NCBI GenBank assembly: GCA_964383325.1
Contig: CAYLGY010000065.1
Coordinates: forward strand, 1-14,705
DNA length: 14,705 bases
Origin: CAYLGY01 sp964383325
Lineage (GTDB): Bacteria > Pseudomonadota > Alphaproteobacteria > Rhizobiales > Rhizobiaceae
Reading direction: 5' to 3'
Shown: positions 1 through 6,601 of the stretch, one piece after another
Layout: each line of letters begins with the position of its first letter
Numbering within the stretch: position 1 is the first letter of the stretch
Position numbers and translations under genes: made by a program
Notes under the pieces: model-generated
The model's database searches: none
The model's input: only the letters and a program-made list of their open reading frames with translations
Told to the model about the DNA's origin: nothing

Positions 1-103
1 CGATCTTGATTACGTCAGCGCCGAACTCGGCAAGGATCGTCGCGCAATACGGCCCGGCAATGAACGTAGCGATATCGAGAACCTTGATACCATCTAAAGG
101 CAA
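1..103 (-). CDS. CaiB/BaiF family III CoA-transferase, N-terminal fragment
   Basis: Only the first 34 codons are in the window; the gene continues past the left edge. The minus-strand translation begins MPLDGIKVLDIATFIAGPYC and continues with ATILAEFGADVIKI. This is the classic opening of family III (CaiB/BaiF, formyl-CoA transferase-like) enzymes, which move CoA between carboxylic acids: a G-[IV]-[KR]-V-L-D strand, the A-G-P motif, then L-A-x-x-G-A-[DE]-V-[IV]-K. I place the start at a TTG (101-103) because a strong GGGGGAG ribosome site lies 4 nt upstream and no in-frame ATG fits. It is divergent from the GntR regulator, which suggests that the regulator controls it. The substrate acid cannot be deduced from this fragment; an acid also handled by the neighbouring TRAP/decarboxylase genes, such as malonate, is an inference. 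Confidence 0.85.
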   Translation of the reverse strand, partial: MPLDGIKVLDIATFIAGPYCATILAEFGADVIKI

Positions 104-160
104 TGAACTCCCCCACTTATGGCCGTCCCTGCACGGAAGGCTCACTCCCCTGCTATTTCA

Positions 161-190
161 TATATATAAGTTACATTCCCTATATGTCAA
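161..190 (-). promoter_or_regulatory. sigma-70-type promoter for the CoA-transferase, with inverted arms
   Basis: On the minus strand a perfect -35 TTGACA (185-190) is followed by an AT run holding TATATA as -10, at 18 bp spacing (161-166) or 16 bp (163-168). This would give a leader of about 50 nt before the TTG start at 103. The arms CATATA (159-164) and TATATG (181-186) are inverted copies separated by 16 bp and lie across this promoter, so they could be an operator, possibly for the adjacent GntR regulator. The promoter elements are visible; operator function is inference. Confidence 0.55.
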
Positions 191-298
191 GGCGACGTCG
201 GATCAAGATCCGGGAAAAATCGATTTATGCTTGTCATTTCGAGGATTCAGCTTGATCGCGCCCGCCGAGTGCGGCAATGTGCATATCAGGAGTGACGC

Positions 299-970
299 AT
301 GGATTCGTACCGTTCGCTTACATCGCTCGCGATCCGGCAAATCCGCGAGATGGTACTTTCCGGGGCCCTGCCGCCGGGATCGCGCATCCATATCGACACG
401 TTGCGAAAAAAACTCGACATGGGCGCAAGCCCGATCCGGGAAGCGCTCAGCATTCTTTCCTCCGAACAGCTCGTGGTCCGGAATGAGCAGCGGGGCTTCT
501 GGGCGCCGGCGATCAGCGCCGACGATTTCAGCATCCTGCTGGAAACCCGTTGCCGCGTCGAAGCCATGGCGTTTGCGGATTCCATTGCCATGGGCGGACC
601 CGCCTGGGAAGAGCGGATCGTGTTGCTGCAATATCGGCTGAATGCGCTGGACCGCACCGGCAACGCCGCAGCCTGGGAAGAGATCCACCGGCAGTTTCAT
701 GCCGCGCTGGTTGCGGCATGCCCTTCCCCCTACTTGCTGAATTTCTGCGGGCAGCTTTACGACCTTGCGGTTCGCTACCGGAACCTGGCGAGCAGCTCGG
801 CCTATCCGAAGCGGAAGATTTCCGAAGAACATGCGGCCATCTCTGCCGCGGCCCTGTCGCGCGAGAGCGACAAGGCCGTTGCCCTCCTGATGGATCACTA
901 CCGGAAGACCGGCGAGTTTCTTCGGCGGGCCCTGGCGGAGCAGGAAAGCGCCAGGGCGGCTCGAAACTGA
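299..970 (+). CDS. GntR family transcriptional regulator, FCD (FadR-type) subfamily
   Basis: This is a 223-residue DNA-binding repressor or activator of the FadR/FCD branch of GntR regulators. Residues about 8-70 form the winged helix-turn-helix: a helix with IREMVLSGALPPGSRI, then the recognition part around LRKKLDMGASPIREAL (residues 35-50), then the wing ending in RGFWAP. Residues about 75-210 are an all-helical FCD effector domain. Its histidines H134 (QFHAAL), H178 (EEHAAI) and H200 (MDHYRK) sit where metal-binding FCD members place theirs. An ATG start with CAGGAG 6 nt upstream (287-292) is convincing. It is divergent from the CoA-transferase and convergent, with 14 nt between stops, with the dioxygenase operon. 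FCD regulators usually sense carboxylic acids, so a local role in controlling this catabolic cluster is likely. The ligand is unknown. It could be a MatR-like malonate regulator, but no TTGTATACAA-type operator was seen. Confidence 0.9.
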   Translation: MDSYRSLTSLAIRQIREMVLSGALPPGSRIHIDTLRKKLDMGASPIREALSILSSEQLVVRNEQRGFWAPAISADDFSILLETRCRVEAMAFADSIAMGGPAWEERIVLLQYRLNALDRTGNAAAWEEIHRQFHAALVAACPSPYLLNFCGQLYDLAVRYRNLASSSAYPKRKISEEHAAISAAALSRESDKAVALLMDHYRKTGEFLRRALAEQESARAARN

Positions 971-984
971 GGGTGGGCCCCGCG

Positions 985-1857
985 CTAGGGCGTTTCGCGC
1001 GGCAGGACAAAATCGAAATCGACCTTGCTGAAATCGCTGCGCAGCCAATTGCGGGCGACGATGTCACCAGCAAGATCGGCAGCCTTGCCGGGCCGGTACT
1101 CCATGACCAGATCGCTGCGCACGCCGAAGACCGCATCCTCGTCCAGATAGGGGTCGTCGCTGGGAAAGACTTCCGTCACGAGCGTGCGATAGCCTTGCGC
1201 CTGCACGATGAAATGCAGGTGAGAGGGACGCCAGGCATGGCGGCCGGTAGCGTTGAGGAGATCGCCGACCGGCCCGTCCGTGGGCACCTTGTAGGGAGCG
1301 GGCCGTATGGTCGAGACCGCGTAGCGCCCGTCCGCTCCGGTCGTCATGGCCATGCGCAGATTATATTCAGGCTGATCCGGGTCCTGGCCGGAATAAAGAC
1401 CATTATCGGCAGTCTGCCACATTTCGATCCGGGCGCCGCTGATCGGCGCGCCGGAAGGATCGAGAACGCGCCCTTCGACCACCACCTGCCGGCCTTCATT
1501 GTCGCCGATCAGGTCTCCGCCAACCGGCAGTTCCGGCGCTCCGAGAACATGGAACGGACCCAGCACCGAGGAACTGGTGCAGCCTGCGGGCGAATTGATC
1601 ATGTCGACAAGCGAGCTGAGGCCAAGCACGTCGGAAAACAGCACGAATTCATTGCGCTTGTCGTCGGTGATCTCGCCGGCGCGGGTCAGGAGCTCAAGCC
1701 CCTTGCGCCATTCGGCATGGGTAAGATTGACCTCTTTCGCGAAGGCGTGGAGATGGCGCACCAGCGCCGCAAGGATTTCCTGCAGCCGCGGATCGGTTGC
1801 AGGACCGGAAAGCGCGAGCAGCGTTTCGGTCAGGGTGGCGGGATTGACATCGCGCAT
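985..1857 (-). CDS. intradiol ring-cleavage dioxygenase, hydroxyquinol 1,2-dioxygenase-like
   Basis: This 290-residue non-haem Fe(III) enzyme should cleave an aromatic ring between two adjacent hydroxylated carbons; the hydroxyquinol enzyme makes maleylacetate. Residues about 1-105 are the helical dimerisation domain (Dioxygenase_N type). Residues about 110-285 are the beta-sandwich catalytic core. The four expected iron ligands are present: Y155 (NGLYSGQDP), Y189 (RPAPYKVP), H213 and H215 (RPSHLHFIV). The stretch DDPYLDEDAVFGVRSDLV is typical of hydroxyquinol rather than catechol enzymes. The ATG start is supported by AGGAGG a few bases upstream; the longer open frame beyond it runs antisense-like through dctM and is not used. 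It is the last gene of the operon, 23 nt after dctM. A maleylacetate reductase and an aromatic hydroxylase, the usual partners, are not in the window. Chlorocatechol or another substrate remains possible. Confidence 0.88.
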   Translation of the reverse strand: MRDVNPATLTETLLALSGPATDPRLQEILAALVRHLHAFAKEVNLTHAEWRKGLELLTRAGEITDDKRNEFVLFSDVLGLSSLVDMINSPAGCTSSSVLGPFHVLGAPELPVGGDLIGDNEGRQVVVEGRVLDPSGAPISGARIEMWQTADNGLYSGQDPDQPEYNLRMAMTTGADGRYAVSTIRPAPYKVPTDGPVGDLLNATGRHAWRPSHLHFIVQAQGYRTLVTEVFPSDDPYLDEDAVFGVRSDLVMEYRPGKAADLAGDIVARNWLRSDFSKVDFDFVLPRETP

Positions 1858-1880
1858 GGATTGCCTCCTGCGAACTGGCT

Positions 1881-3197
1881 TTACGGTAGCAGCACCGTAG
1901 TGAGCATTGGAAACTCGATGAGGATGAAGAGCACGATCAGCATCACGAAGGCGAAGGGAAAGGCGCCGATGAAGATGTCTTTCAGCGTGATGTCCGGATT
2001 GTCGATCGTGCTCTTGATCACGAAGCATGAAATGCCGAGCGGCGGGGTCAGGAGTCCGATCTCGGCGCCGATGACGACAATGATGCCGAACCAGACAAGG
2101 CTGACGCCGAGCGGCTCGATGATCGGCAGGAACAGTGGCACGACGATCAGGATGATCGATGTCGTGTCGAGGATGGTGCCGAGAAACAGCATGAGCACGA
2201 CAAGCAGCACCATGACGGCGGTGAAGCTGAACTGGTGCGTCGCGAGGAAATCGCCCAATGCATTGGGAATACCGGCAATGCCCAGCATGCGGCTGTAGAT
2301 CGACGCAGCCGTGATCAGGAACAGGATTGCGGCGGTGACATGGCCCGTCTCCAGAAGCGCGTGCCAGAAGCCCTCCAGGGTGATCCGGCGCCGGGCAAAG
2401 GCAAGAGCGAGACCCAGGGCCGCTCCCGCCGCGCCGGCTTCGACGGCGGTCAGCCAGCCGGTATAGATGCCGCCGAGAACGGTCAGGACCAGGCCCGCCA
2501 GCGGCAGGCACAGGAACAGCATCTCCCCAGGCGACAGAAGCTCGGCGGACTCCCGCTGGCCTGCGCCTTCATTCACGACAGAGGCCGAGCGCACCCGGGC
2601 CATCACCCAGATGGCCGCGACGAAGGCGCATGCCAGCATGACGCCCGGAATGACGCCCGCGAGAAACATGTGGCCGACGGATTGTTCCGCCACAATGGCA
2701 TAGATGATCAGCATTGCCGATGGCGGAATGATCATCCCGAGAACCGAAGACCCCGCGACGACGCCGACAGCAAAGCGCTTGTTGTAGTTGAGCTTCAGCA
2801 TTTCCGGCACGGCGACCTTGGTGAAGACGGAGGCCGAGGCGATGGATGAGCCCGTGACGGCCGCAAAGAGCGCATTTGCGCCGACAGTCGCCATGCCCAC
2901 GCCACCCACGATGTGGTGGAAGACGGTATTCATCACCCGATAGACATCTTCGCCCAGACCCGCCCGCGAGACGATCAACCCCATGAAGGTGAAGAGCGGA
3001 ATGGTGGCGAAGGAATACTCCATGACGCTGCCGGAGATAGCAATCTTCAGCAGGGCGAGCGCCAGATCGAAGCTGTCGCGCAGGATCCAGATCGTGACAA
3101 ATGAAATCAGGCCAAGTGCGATGGGAATGTAGACGCCGAGATAGATCAGCGTGACCATCGCGATGACGGAAATGAGGCCGATTTCGAAGGGACTCAT
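1881..3197 (-). CDS. dctM: TRAP transporter large permease, DctM subunit
   Basis: This 438-residue inner-membrane protein is the transport channel of a tripartite ATP-independent periplasmic (TRAP) system, which uses the sodium gradient to import organic acids. Nearly the whole length is hydrophobic segments (about 12 helices). Family motifs are visible: PLFTFMGLIVSRAG (residues about 66-80), the TGSSIASASVF loop, GSSVLGMIIPPSAMLIIYA, and the second-half counterpart GLLTPPLGISCFVIKS. The start is fixed by an ATGA overlap with the dctQ stop (3194-3197), so a longer upstream extension in this frame is ignored. The length matches normal DctM proteins of about 430 residues. It lies between dctQ and the dioxygenase, so the importer is probably dedicated to the substrate of this operon. 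Confidence 0.95.
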   Translation of the reverse strand: MSPFEIGLISVIAMVTLIYLGVYIPIALGLISFVTIWILRDSFDLALALLKIAISGSVMEYSFATIPLFTFMGLIVSRAGLGEDVYRVMNTVFHHIVGGVGMATVGANALFAAVTGSSIASASVFTKVAVPEMLKLNYNKRFAVGVVAGSSVLGMIIPPSAMLIIYAIVAEQSVGHMFLAGVIPGVMLACAFVAAIWVMARVRSASVVNEGAGQRESAELLSPGEMLFLCLPLAGLVLTVLGGIYTGWLTAVEAGAAGAALGLALAFARRRITLEGFWHALLETGHVTAAILFLITAASIYSRMLGIAGIPNALGDFLATHQFSFTAVMVLLVVLMLFLGTILDTTSIILIVVPLFLPIIEPLGVSLVWFGIIVVIGAEIGLLTPPLGISCFVIKSTIDNPDITLKDIFIGAFPFAFVMLIVLFILIEFPMLTTVLLP

Positions 3198-3748
3198 GCA
3201 TCTGACTCCATCAGATGCACCAATTCCGGGCGGCGGCGGCCCGTGACAACCTTGGTCAGGAAGATCGCCGCGGACAGGAGGCTCGAAAGGACGATCACGA
3301 GATGGATCGGCCAATAGGGTGCAGTGAAGATGCCGGGCGTGCCGAAAAAGGAGGCCGAACCCCATGAGCGCTGGAATTCGGGCCAGATCGCCCAGGCGAC
3401 GAACACCATGAAGACGGCGGAAGCGGCGTCGATGGTCCGGGCAAACAGCCGGGCCATGCCCGGCCTCCGGCTGGCCAGAACCGCGAGGAAGCCGTCGGAC
3501 CTCGTGAGGTGGTTGCTGCGGATGACGTCCGGCAGCTGAAGAAAGACGATCATCACCATCAGGAACTGCACGATCTCGTAGCTGCCGCGCAGCGGCGCGT
3601 GGAACAGGTTGCGCGAAATGACATCCGTATTGACGAGCAGGACGAGCGCCAGCACGATCAGCGTCCCGGTCGCGTTCATCGCCTGCGCGCCGGCGGAAAG
3701 CACCCGCGCCACCCCGGTGGCGGCGCGGAAGGAATTTCCTGCTTGCAA
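3194..3748 (-). CDS. dctQ: TRAP transporter small permease, DctQ subunit
   Basis: This 184-residue membrane protein is the small subunit of the TRAP transporter and partners DctM. Four hydrophobic segments are visible: about residues 26-42, 58-78, 105-122 and 145-163. The first is followed by the family motif DVISRNLFHAPLRGSYEIV. I choose a TTG start (3746-3748) because a GGGGG ribosome site lies 5 nt upstream, 16 nt after the dctP stop; a longer frame beginning inside dctP is unlikely. An internal ATG (at MNATGTLIV) lies only just before the first membrane helix and lacks a better ribosome site. The stop overlaps the dctM start as ATGA, indicating translational coupling. Confidence 0.88.
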   Translation of the reverse strand: MQAGNSFRAATGVARVLSAGAQAMNATGTLIVLALVLLVNTDVISRNLFHAPLRGSYEIVQFLMVMIVFLQLPDVIRSNHLTRSDGFLAVLASRRPGMARLFARTIDAASAVFMVFVAWAIWPEFQRSWGSASFFGTPGIFTAPYWPIHLVIVLSSLLSAAIFLTKVVTGRRRPELVHLMESDA

Positions 3749-3764
3749 GGGAACCCCCAACCGA

Positions 3765-4853
3765 TCAGGTCTCGGTGGCCCAGTTGCGTGCAGGCACCTC
3801 GCCCGCCGCAATGAGCTTGTCGATATAGGCTTTCAGCATTGCGGTGCCGTTCTTGCCGGCGGCATCGAGGCCAGCCGCCCATTCCTGCGCAATATTGGGC
3901 ATCGCGGCCGCCCATGTTGCACGATCCTCGTCGGAAAGATCGTGGATCGTGCCGCCTGCGGCCATATAGGCCGCTTCCGCTTCCGACGCTGCGGACATGG
4001 CCACTTCCGCCATCCGGTCACGATAGGCGATGGCTACCTCCTGGAGGATCGCCTGAACCTCGGTCGACAGCGTGTTCCAGAAATCCGCATTGACGGTCAG
4101 CGTCTTGGTGTTGACGGATCCCAGATTGGCGCGGAGCATGTAGGGTGCGACCTCGGCAATGGCGAATGTATTGGCGGATTCCGGCCACAACATCGCGGCC
4201 TCTGTCACGCCGGTCTGGATCATGTTGTAGAAATCGGTCAGGCCGCCACGCACGCCGACCGCGCCGTCCAGTCCCTCCAGGTAGCGAAGATTGTATCCCG
4301 CGCCAGCGACCTTCAGGCTCGACATGTCGGAAAGGGTCCTGATCGGCCGGTTGCTGAAGAGCTGGTAGGAATCGAGCACGACGCCGGTCGCAAGATAGAC
4401 CTGGTTCTCGTTCTCGAACTCCGCCTTCATGTCCGGGAATTCGTTCGCGATCTCGTCGATCGCCCGTGCAACGGTGACCGCATTGGACGAGATGAACGGG
4501 GTGACCGCCGCAATTGCCTGCGAGGGCAATTCCGAGGCATGGAAGATCGTGGTGACGACGCCGATATCGCCGAGCCCCAGCCGGAGCCCTTCGAGGACGC
4601 CGGTGGGATTGACGATCGAACCGCCATAGCTCTCCTGGAAATCGAACTCCTCCAGCCCGGCTTCCTTCAGCCGGCGATTAACCTCCGGCAGGTAGAAATT
4701 GCTCATTTCCACCAGCCACATCGAACGCGCCGGATAGCCATCGATGACGGTTACGGTACGGCCACTTGCGGCAGCGGGCAGTGAAAGGCCGGCAAGGCCC
4801 GCCGCAGCAGCGGTGCTTGCCAGAAAGTTCCGGCGGTTGAGCTTCATGGTCAT
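3765..4853 (-). CDS. dctP: TRAP transporter substrate-binding protein, DctP family
   Basis: This 362-residue periplasmic receptor captures the substrate and delivers it to DctQM. The N-terminus MTMKLNRRNFLASTAAAAGL has a twin-arginine motif (R7-R8, NRRNFLAS) followed by an Ala-rich hydrophobic stretch and an alanine cleavage region near residue 29, so export through Tat rather than Sec is likely. The mature part shows the usual DctP order: an early substrate-strand region (RTVTVIDGYPARSMW), a GDIGVVTTIF strand, a mid-protein SLKVAGAG strand, and the LTDFYNMIQTGVTEAAM segment. GGGGAGG 9 nt upstream supports the first ATG; ATG at residue 3 is the alternative. It is first of the three transporter genes, 87 nt after the nitroreductase. 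Ligand specificity cannot be read; C4-dicarboxylate is only the family default. Confidence 0.92.
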   Translation of the reverse strand: MTMKLNRRNFLASTAAAAGLAGLSLPAAASGRTVTVIDGYPARSMWLVEMSNFYLPEVNRRLKEAGLEEFDFQESYGGSIVNPTGVLEGLRLGLGDIGVVTTIFHASELPSQAIAAVTPFISSNAVTVARAIDEIANEFPDMKAEFENENQVYLATGVVLDSYQLFSNRPIRTLSDMSSLKVAGAGYNLRYLEGLDGAVGVRGGLTDFYNMIQTGVTEAAMLWPESANTFAIAEVAPYMLRANLGSVNTKTLTVNADFWNTLSTEVQAILQEVAIAYRDRMAEVAMSAASEAEAAYMAAGGTIHDLSDEDRATWAAAMPNIAQEWAAGLDAAGKNGTAMLKAYIDKLIAAGEVPARNWATET

Positions 4854-4940
4854 GATCTGATCCTCCCCTTCCAGTCGGTCGAAATCTGCTGGTCCTTGCG
4901 TCCTGTGCTGCCGGCTCCCGCGTCGCGTGAGTCCCTCCCC

Positions 4941-5615
4941 TCACATGATCCTGCAAGCCTCCTCGAACGGCAGCCGCGGCAATCTCGGGAAGATCGCCGT
5001 TTCGTCGGCGTAACCGAGATTCAGCAGGAAATTGGAGCGCAGCGAGGTCCCCGCGAACATGATCTCGTCGACCATGACATTGTCGAAGCCCGACATCGGG
5101 CCGCAATCCAGCCCCATGCCCCGGGCGGCGATCATCATGTACGCACCCTGCAGCGTCGCATTGCGGAACGCCGTCTCGCGGATATGGGCTTCCTTGCCGC
5201 GGAAATGCGGCTTCCGGTCCTCATGTGGAAACAGATAATCGAGCCGCTCCCAGAAGCGCAGGTCCTGTGCGATGATCACGGTCACCGGGGCCTGCATCAT
5301 CTTGTCGACATTCTTCGGCTTCAGCGCCGGAATGAGCGGGCGCCTGGACTCCCGCGAAACCAGAAAGAAGAATCGCGCCGGCGAGCTGTTCATGCTGGTC
5401 GATCCCATCCGGGTAATGTCGTAGAGGCGACGCAGCTGCGCCTCGGTCACCGGGCGGTCCTGCCAGGAATAATGCGTGCGCGCCCGCGTCAGGATCAGGC
5501 CGAGCGCGTCTTCATCCAGTTCCGTGATCCGCGCTCGCAATGCGCGGACATCCGCCTGCGCGGCCGCGCGAGGATCGGCCGCCACGGTACTGCGGCAAGC
5601 TGCGCCGCCCCTCAT
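4941..5615 (-). CDS. nitroreductase-family flavoprotein, RutE/HadB-like (malonic semialdehyde reductase type)
   Basis: This 224-residue FMN-dependent oxidoreductase resembles E. coli RutE closely along its length. Shared blocks are RTHYSWQDRPV (compare RTHNGWRETPV), MGSTSMNSSPAR, LFPHEDRKPHF, ETAFRNATLQGAYM, GLDCGPMSGFD and PRLPRLPFEEAC. RutE reduces malonic semialdehyde to 3-hydroxypropionate in uracil breakdown; relatives reduce nitroaromatics or quinones. I use the ATG at 5613-5615, which forms an ATGA overlap with the upstream FAH-family stop and has GGGAGG 7 nt before it. An ATG 18 codons further upstream would lie deeper inside that gene. With this start it carries about 28 residues more at the N-terminus than RutE, part of which may be helical. 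The malonyl-CoA decarboxylase nearby fits a C3-acid role, but the reaction is inferred. Confidence 0.86.
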   Translation of the reverse strand: MRGGAACRSTVAADPRAAAQADVRALRARITELDEDALGLILTRARTHYSWQDRPVTEAQLRRLYDITRMGSTSMNSSPARFFFLVSRESRRPLIPALKPKNVDKMMQAPVTVIIAQDLRFWERLDYLFPHEDRKPHFRGKEAHIRETAFRNATLQGAYMMIAARGMGLDCGPMSGFDNVMVDEIMFAGTSLRSNFLLNLGYADETAIFPRLPRLPFEEACRIM

Positions 5616-6487
5616 GCGGCCGCCTCCCGCCCTGCTCTCCCGAGCTCGGCCACGATCGGATTTCGGCATGTACCGATGCCATCGATCTCGACTTCTACCA
5701 CATCGCCCGCCTTCATCCAGAGCTGGGGCTCACGCGCATGGCCGACGCCGGGCGGCGTGCCAAAGGCGACCAGGTCGCCCGGTTCCAGCGTCATGATCTC
5801 CGACACGATCGCAAGGGTTCGCGCGACCGGAAAGATCATGTTCGATGTGTTGCTTTCCTGCAAGACTTTACCGTTAAGCCGGGTCCGGATTCCGAGTCCG
5901 GCTGCGCCCGGCGGCACCTCGTCCGGTGTGACGACAATCGGCCCGAGAGCGCCAGTCGCATCGAAATTCTTGCCCGCAGTCCACTGATGGGTCTTGCGCT
6001 GATATTCGCGGATGGAGCCGTCATTGAAGGTCGTATAGCCGCAGACATGGTTCAGGGCCTCGGCCTCCGGAATATGTCGCCCGCCCTTGCCGATGATCGC
6101 TACCAGTTCCGTTTCATAGTCGAACGTATGCGATGCGGCTGGAAGAACCATCGGCGCCTCGGCAGGAACCAGCGAAGTCGCCACGCGCAGGAACAATGCC
6201 GGATAATCCGGCACTTCATAGCCGCCTTCACGCGCATGTTCGGCGAAGTTCAGGCCGAGGCACACGATCTTTCCCGGCCGCCTGACGGGCAGTGCGGGCG
6301 TGATTTCCGACAGGGGCACGATTTCCGCGTCTGGCGCAGCTTGCGGAAGATCCGACCCTGCCGCCATCGCTTCAATGAGACCCATGAGGTCGCCGGCATC
6401 CTTCACCAGCAGGGTGGCCTTGTCCCCCTCGACGAGGAAGACGGACGCGATTGCCTCTCCTGCTCGCGTCCCGGTCAACAGCTTCAT
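5612..6487 (-). CDS. fumarylacetoacetate hydrolase (FAH) family protein
   Basis: This 291-residue enzyme belongs to the FAH family, whose members hydrolyse, decarboxylate or isomerise oxo-acids from aromatic ring cleavage. Residues about 1-65 are a variable N-terminal domain and about 72-285 the catalytic fold. Visible active-site features are H84 (LNFAEHAREGG), the acidic metal ligands E125 and E127 (DYETELVAIIGK), D156 (TFNDGSIREYQ) and K173 (AGKNFDATG), and the late FGTPPGVG loop. I choose the ATG at 6485-6487, with GGGGG 8 nt upstream; a TTG five codons earlier overlaps that ribosome site. It is the first gene of the minus-strand operon and its stop overlaps the nitroreductase start. Possible activities are acylpyruvate hydrolase or hydroxymuconate-type isomerase; the sequence does not decide between them. 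Confidence 0.9.
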   Translation of the reverse strand: MKLLTGTRAGEAIASVFLVEGDKATLLVKDAGDLMGLIEAMAAGSDLPQAAPDAEIVPLSEITPALPVRRPGKIVCLGLNFAEHAREGGYEVPDYPALFLRVATSLVPAEAPMVLPAASHTFDYETELVAIIGKGGRHIPEAEALNHVCGYTTFNDGSIREYQRKTHQWTAGKNFDATGALGPIVVTPDEVPPGAAGLGIRTRLNGKVLQESNTSNMIFPVARTLAIVSEIMTLEPGDLVAFGTPPGVGHAREPQLWMKAGDVVEVEIDGIGTCRNPIVAELGRAGREAAA

Positions 6488-6525
6488 TGCGCATGCCCCC
6501 AAATTTATCAGAATCTTCTTGTTGA

Positions 6526-6553
6526 GTTATGCGTGAGAAAAACGAGTTGTCAA
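6526..6553 (-). promoter_or_regulatory. promoter of the FAH-TRAP-dioxygenase operon
   Basis: On the minus strand a perfect TTGACA (6548-6553) is separated by 16 bp from CATAAC (6526-6531), a four-of-six match to the -10 consensus. This would start transcription about 30-35 nt before the FAH ATG. Two AACTC copies 20 bp apart (6544-6548 and 6524-6528, minus strand) overlap the -35 and -10 and may be half-sites of a regulator. No comparably good promoter is seen for the divergent malonyl-CoA decarboxylase, which must start within the same 114-nt gap. Confidence 0.5.
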
Positions 6554-6601
6554 TAGAAAATCGATTTCCTAATCTGTCGCCCATAATAAGGACCAGCATC
6601 G

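Noticed and set aside
6..641. Plus-strand open frame of 211 codons at the left edge
   Set aside because: It is a shadow across the CoA-transferase N-terminus and the regulator in the wrong frame.
971..984. Search for a terminator between the convergent regulator and dioxygenase genes
   Set aside because: Only 14 GC-rich bases separate the stops and no stem plus T-run can be drawn.
550..2298. Long plus-strand open frame (582 codons) over the regulator end, dioxygenase and part of dctM
   Set aside because: It is a high-GC antisense shadow of well-supported genes, with Arg/Gly/His-rich translation, no ribosome site and no recognisable domain.
1858..2511. Upstream extension of the dioxygenase reading frame
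   Set aside because: This stretch is dctM read in another frame. The ATG at 1855-1857 has AGGAGG upstream and gives the normal family length.
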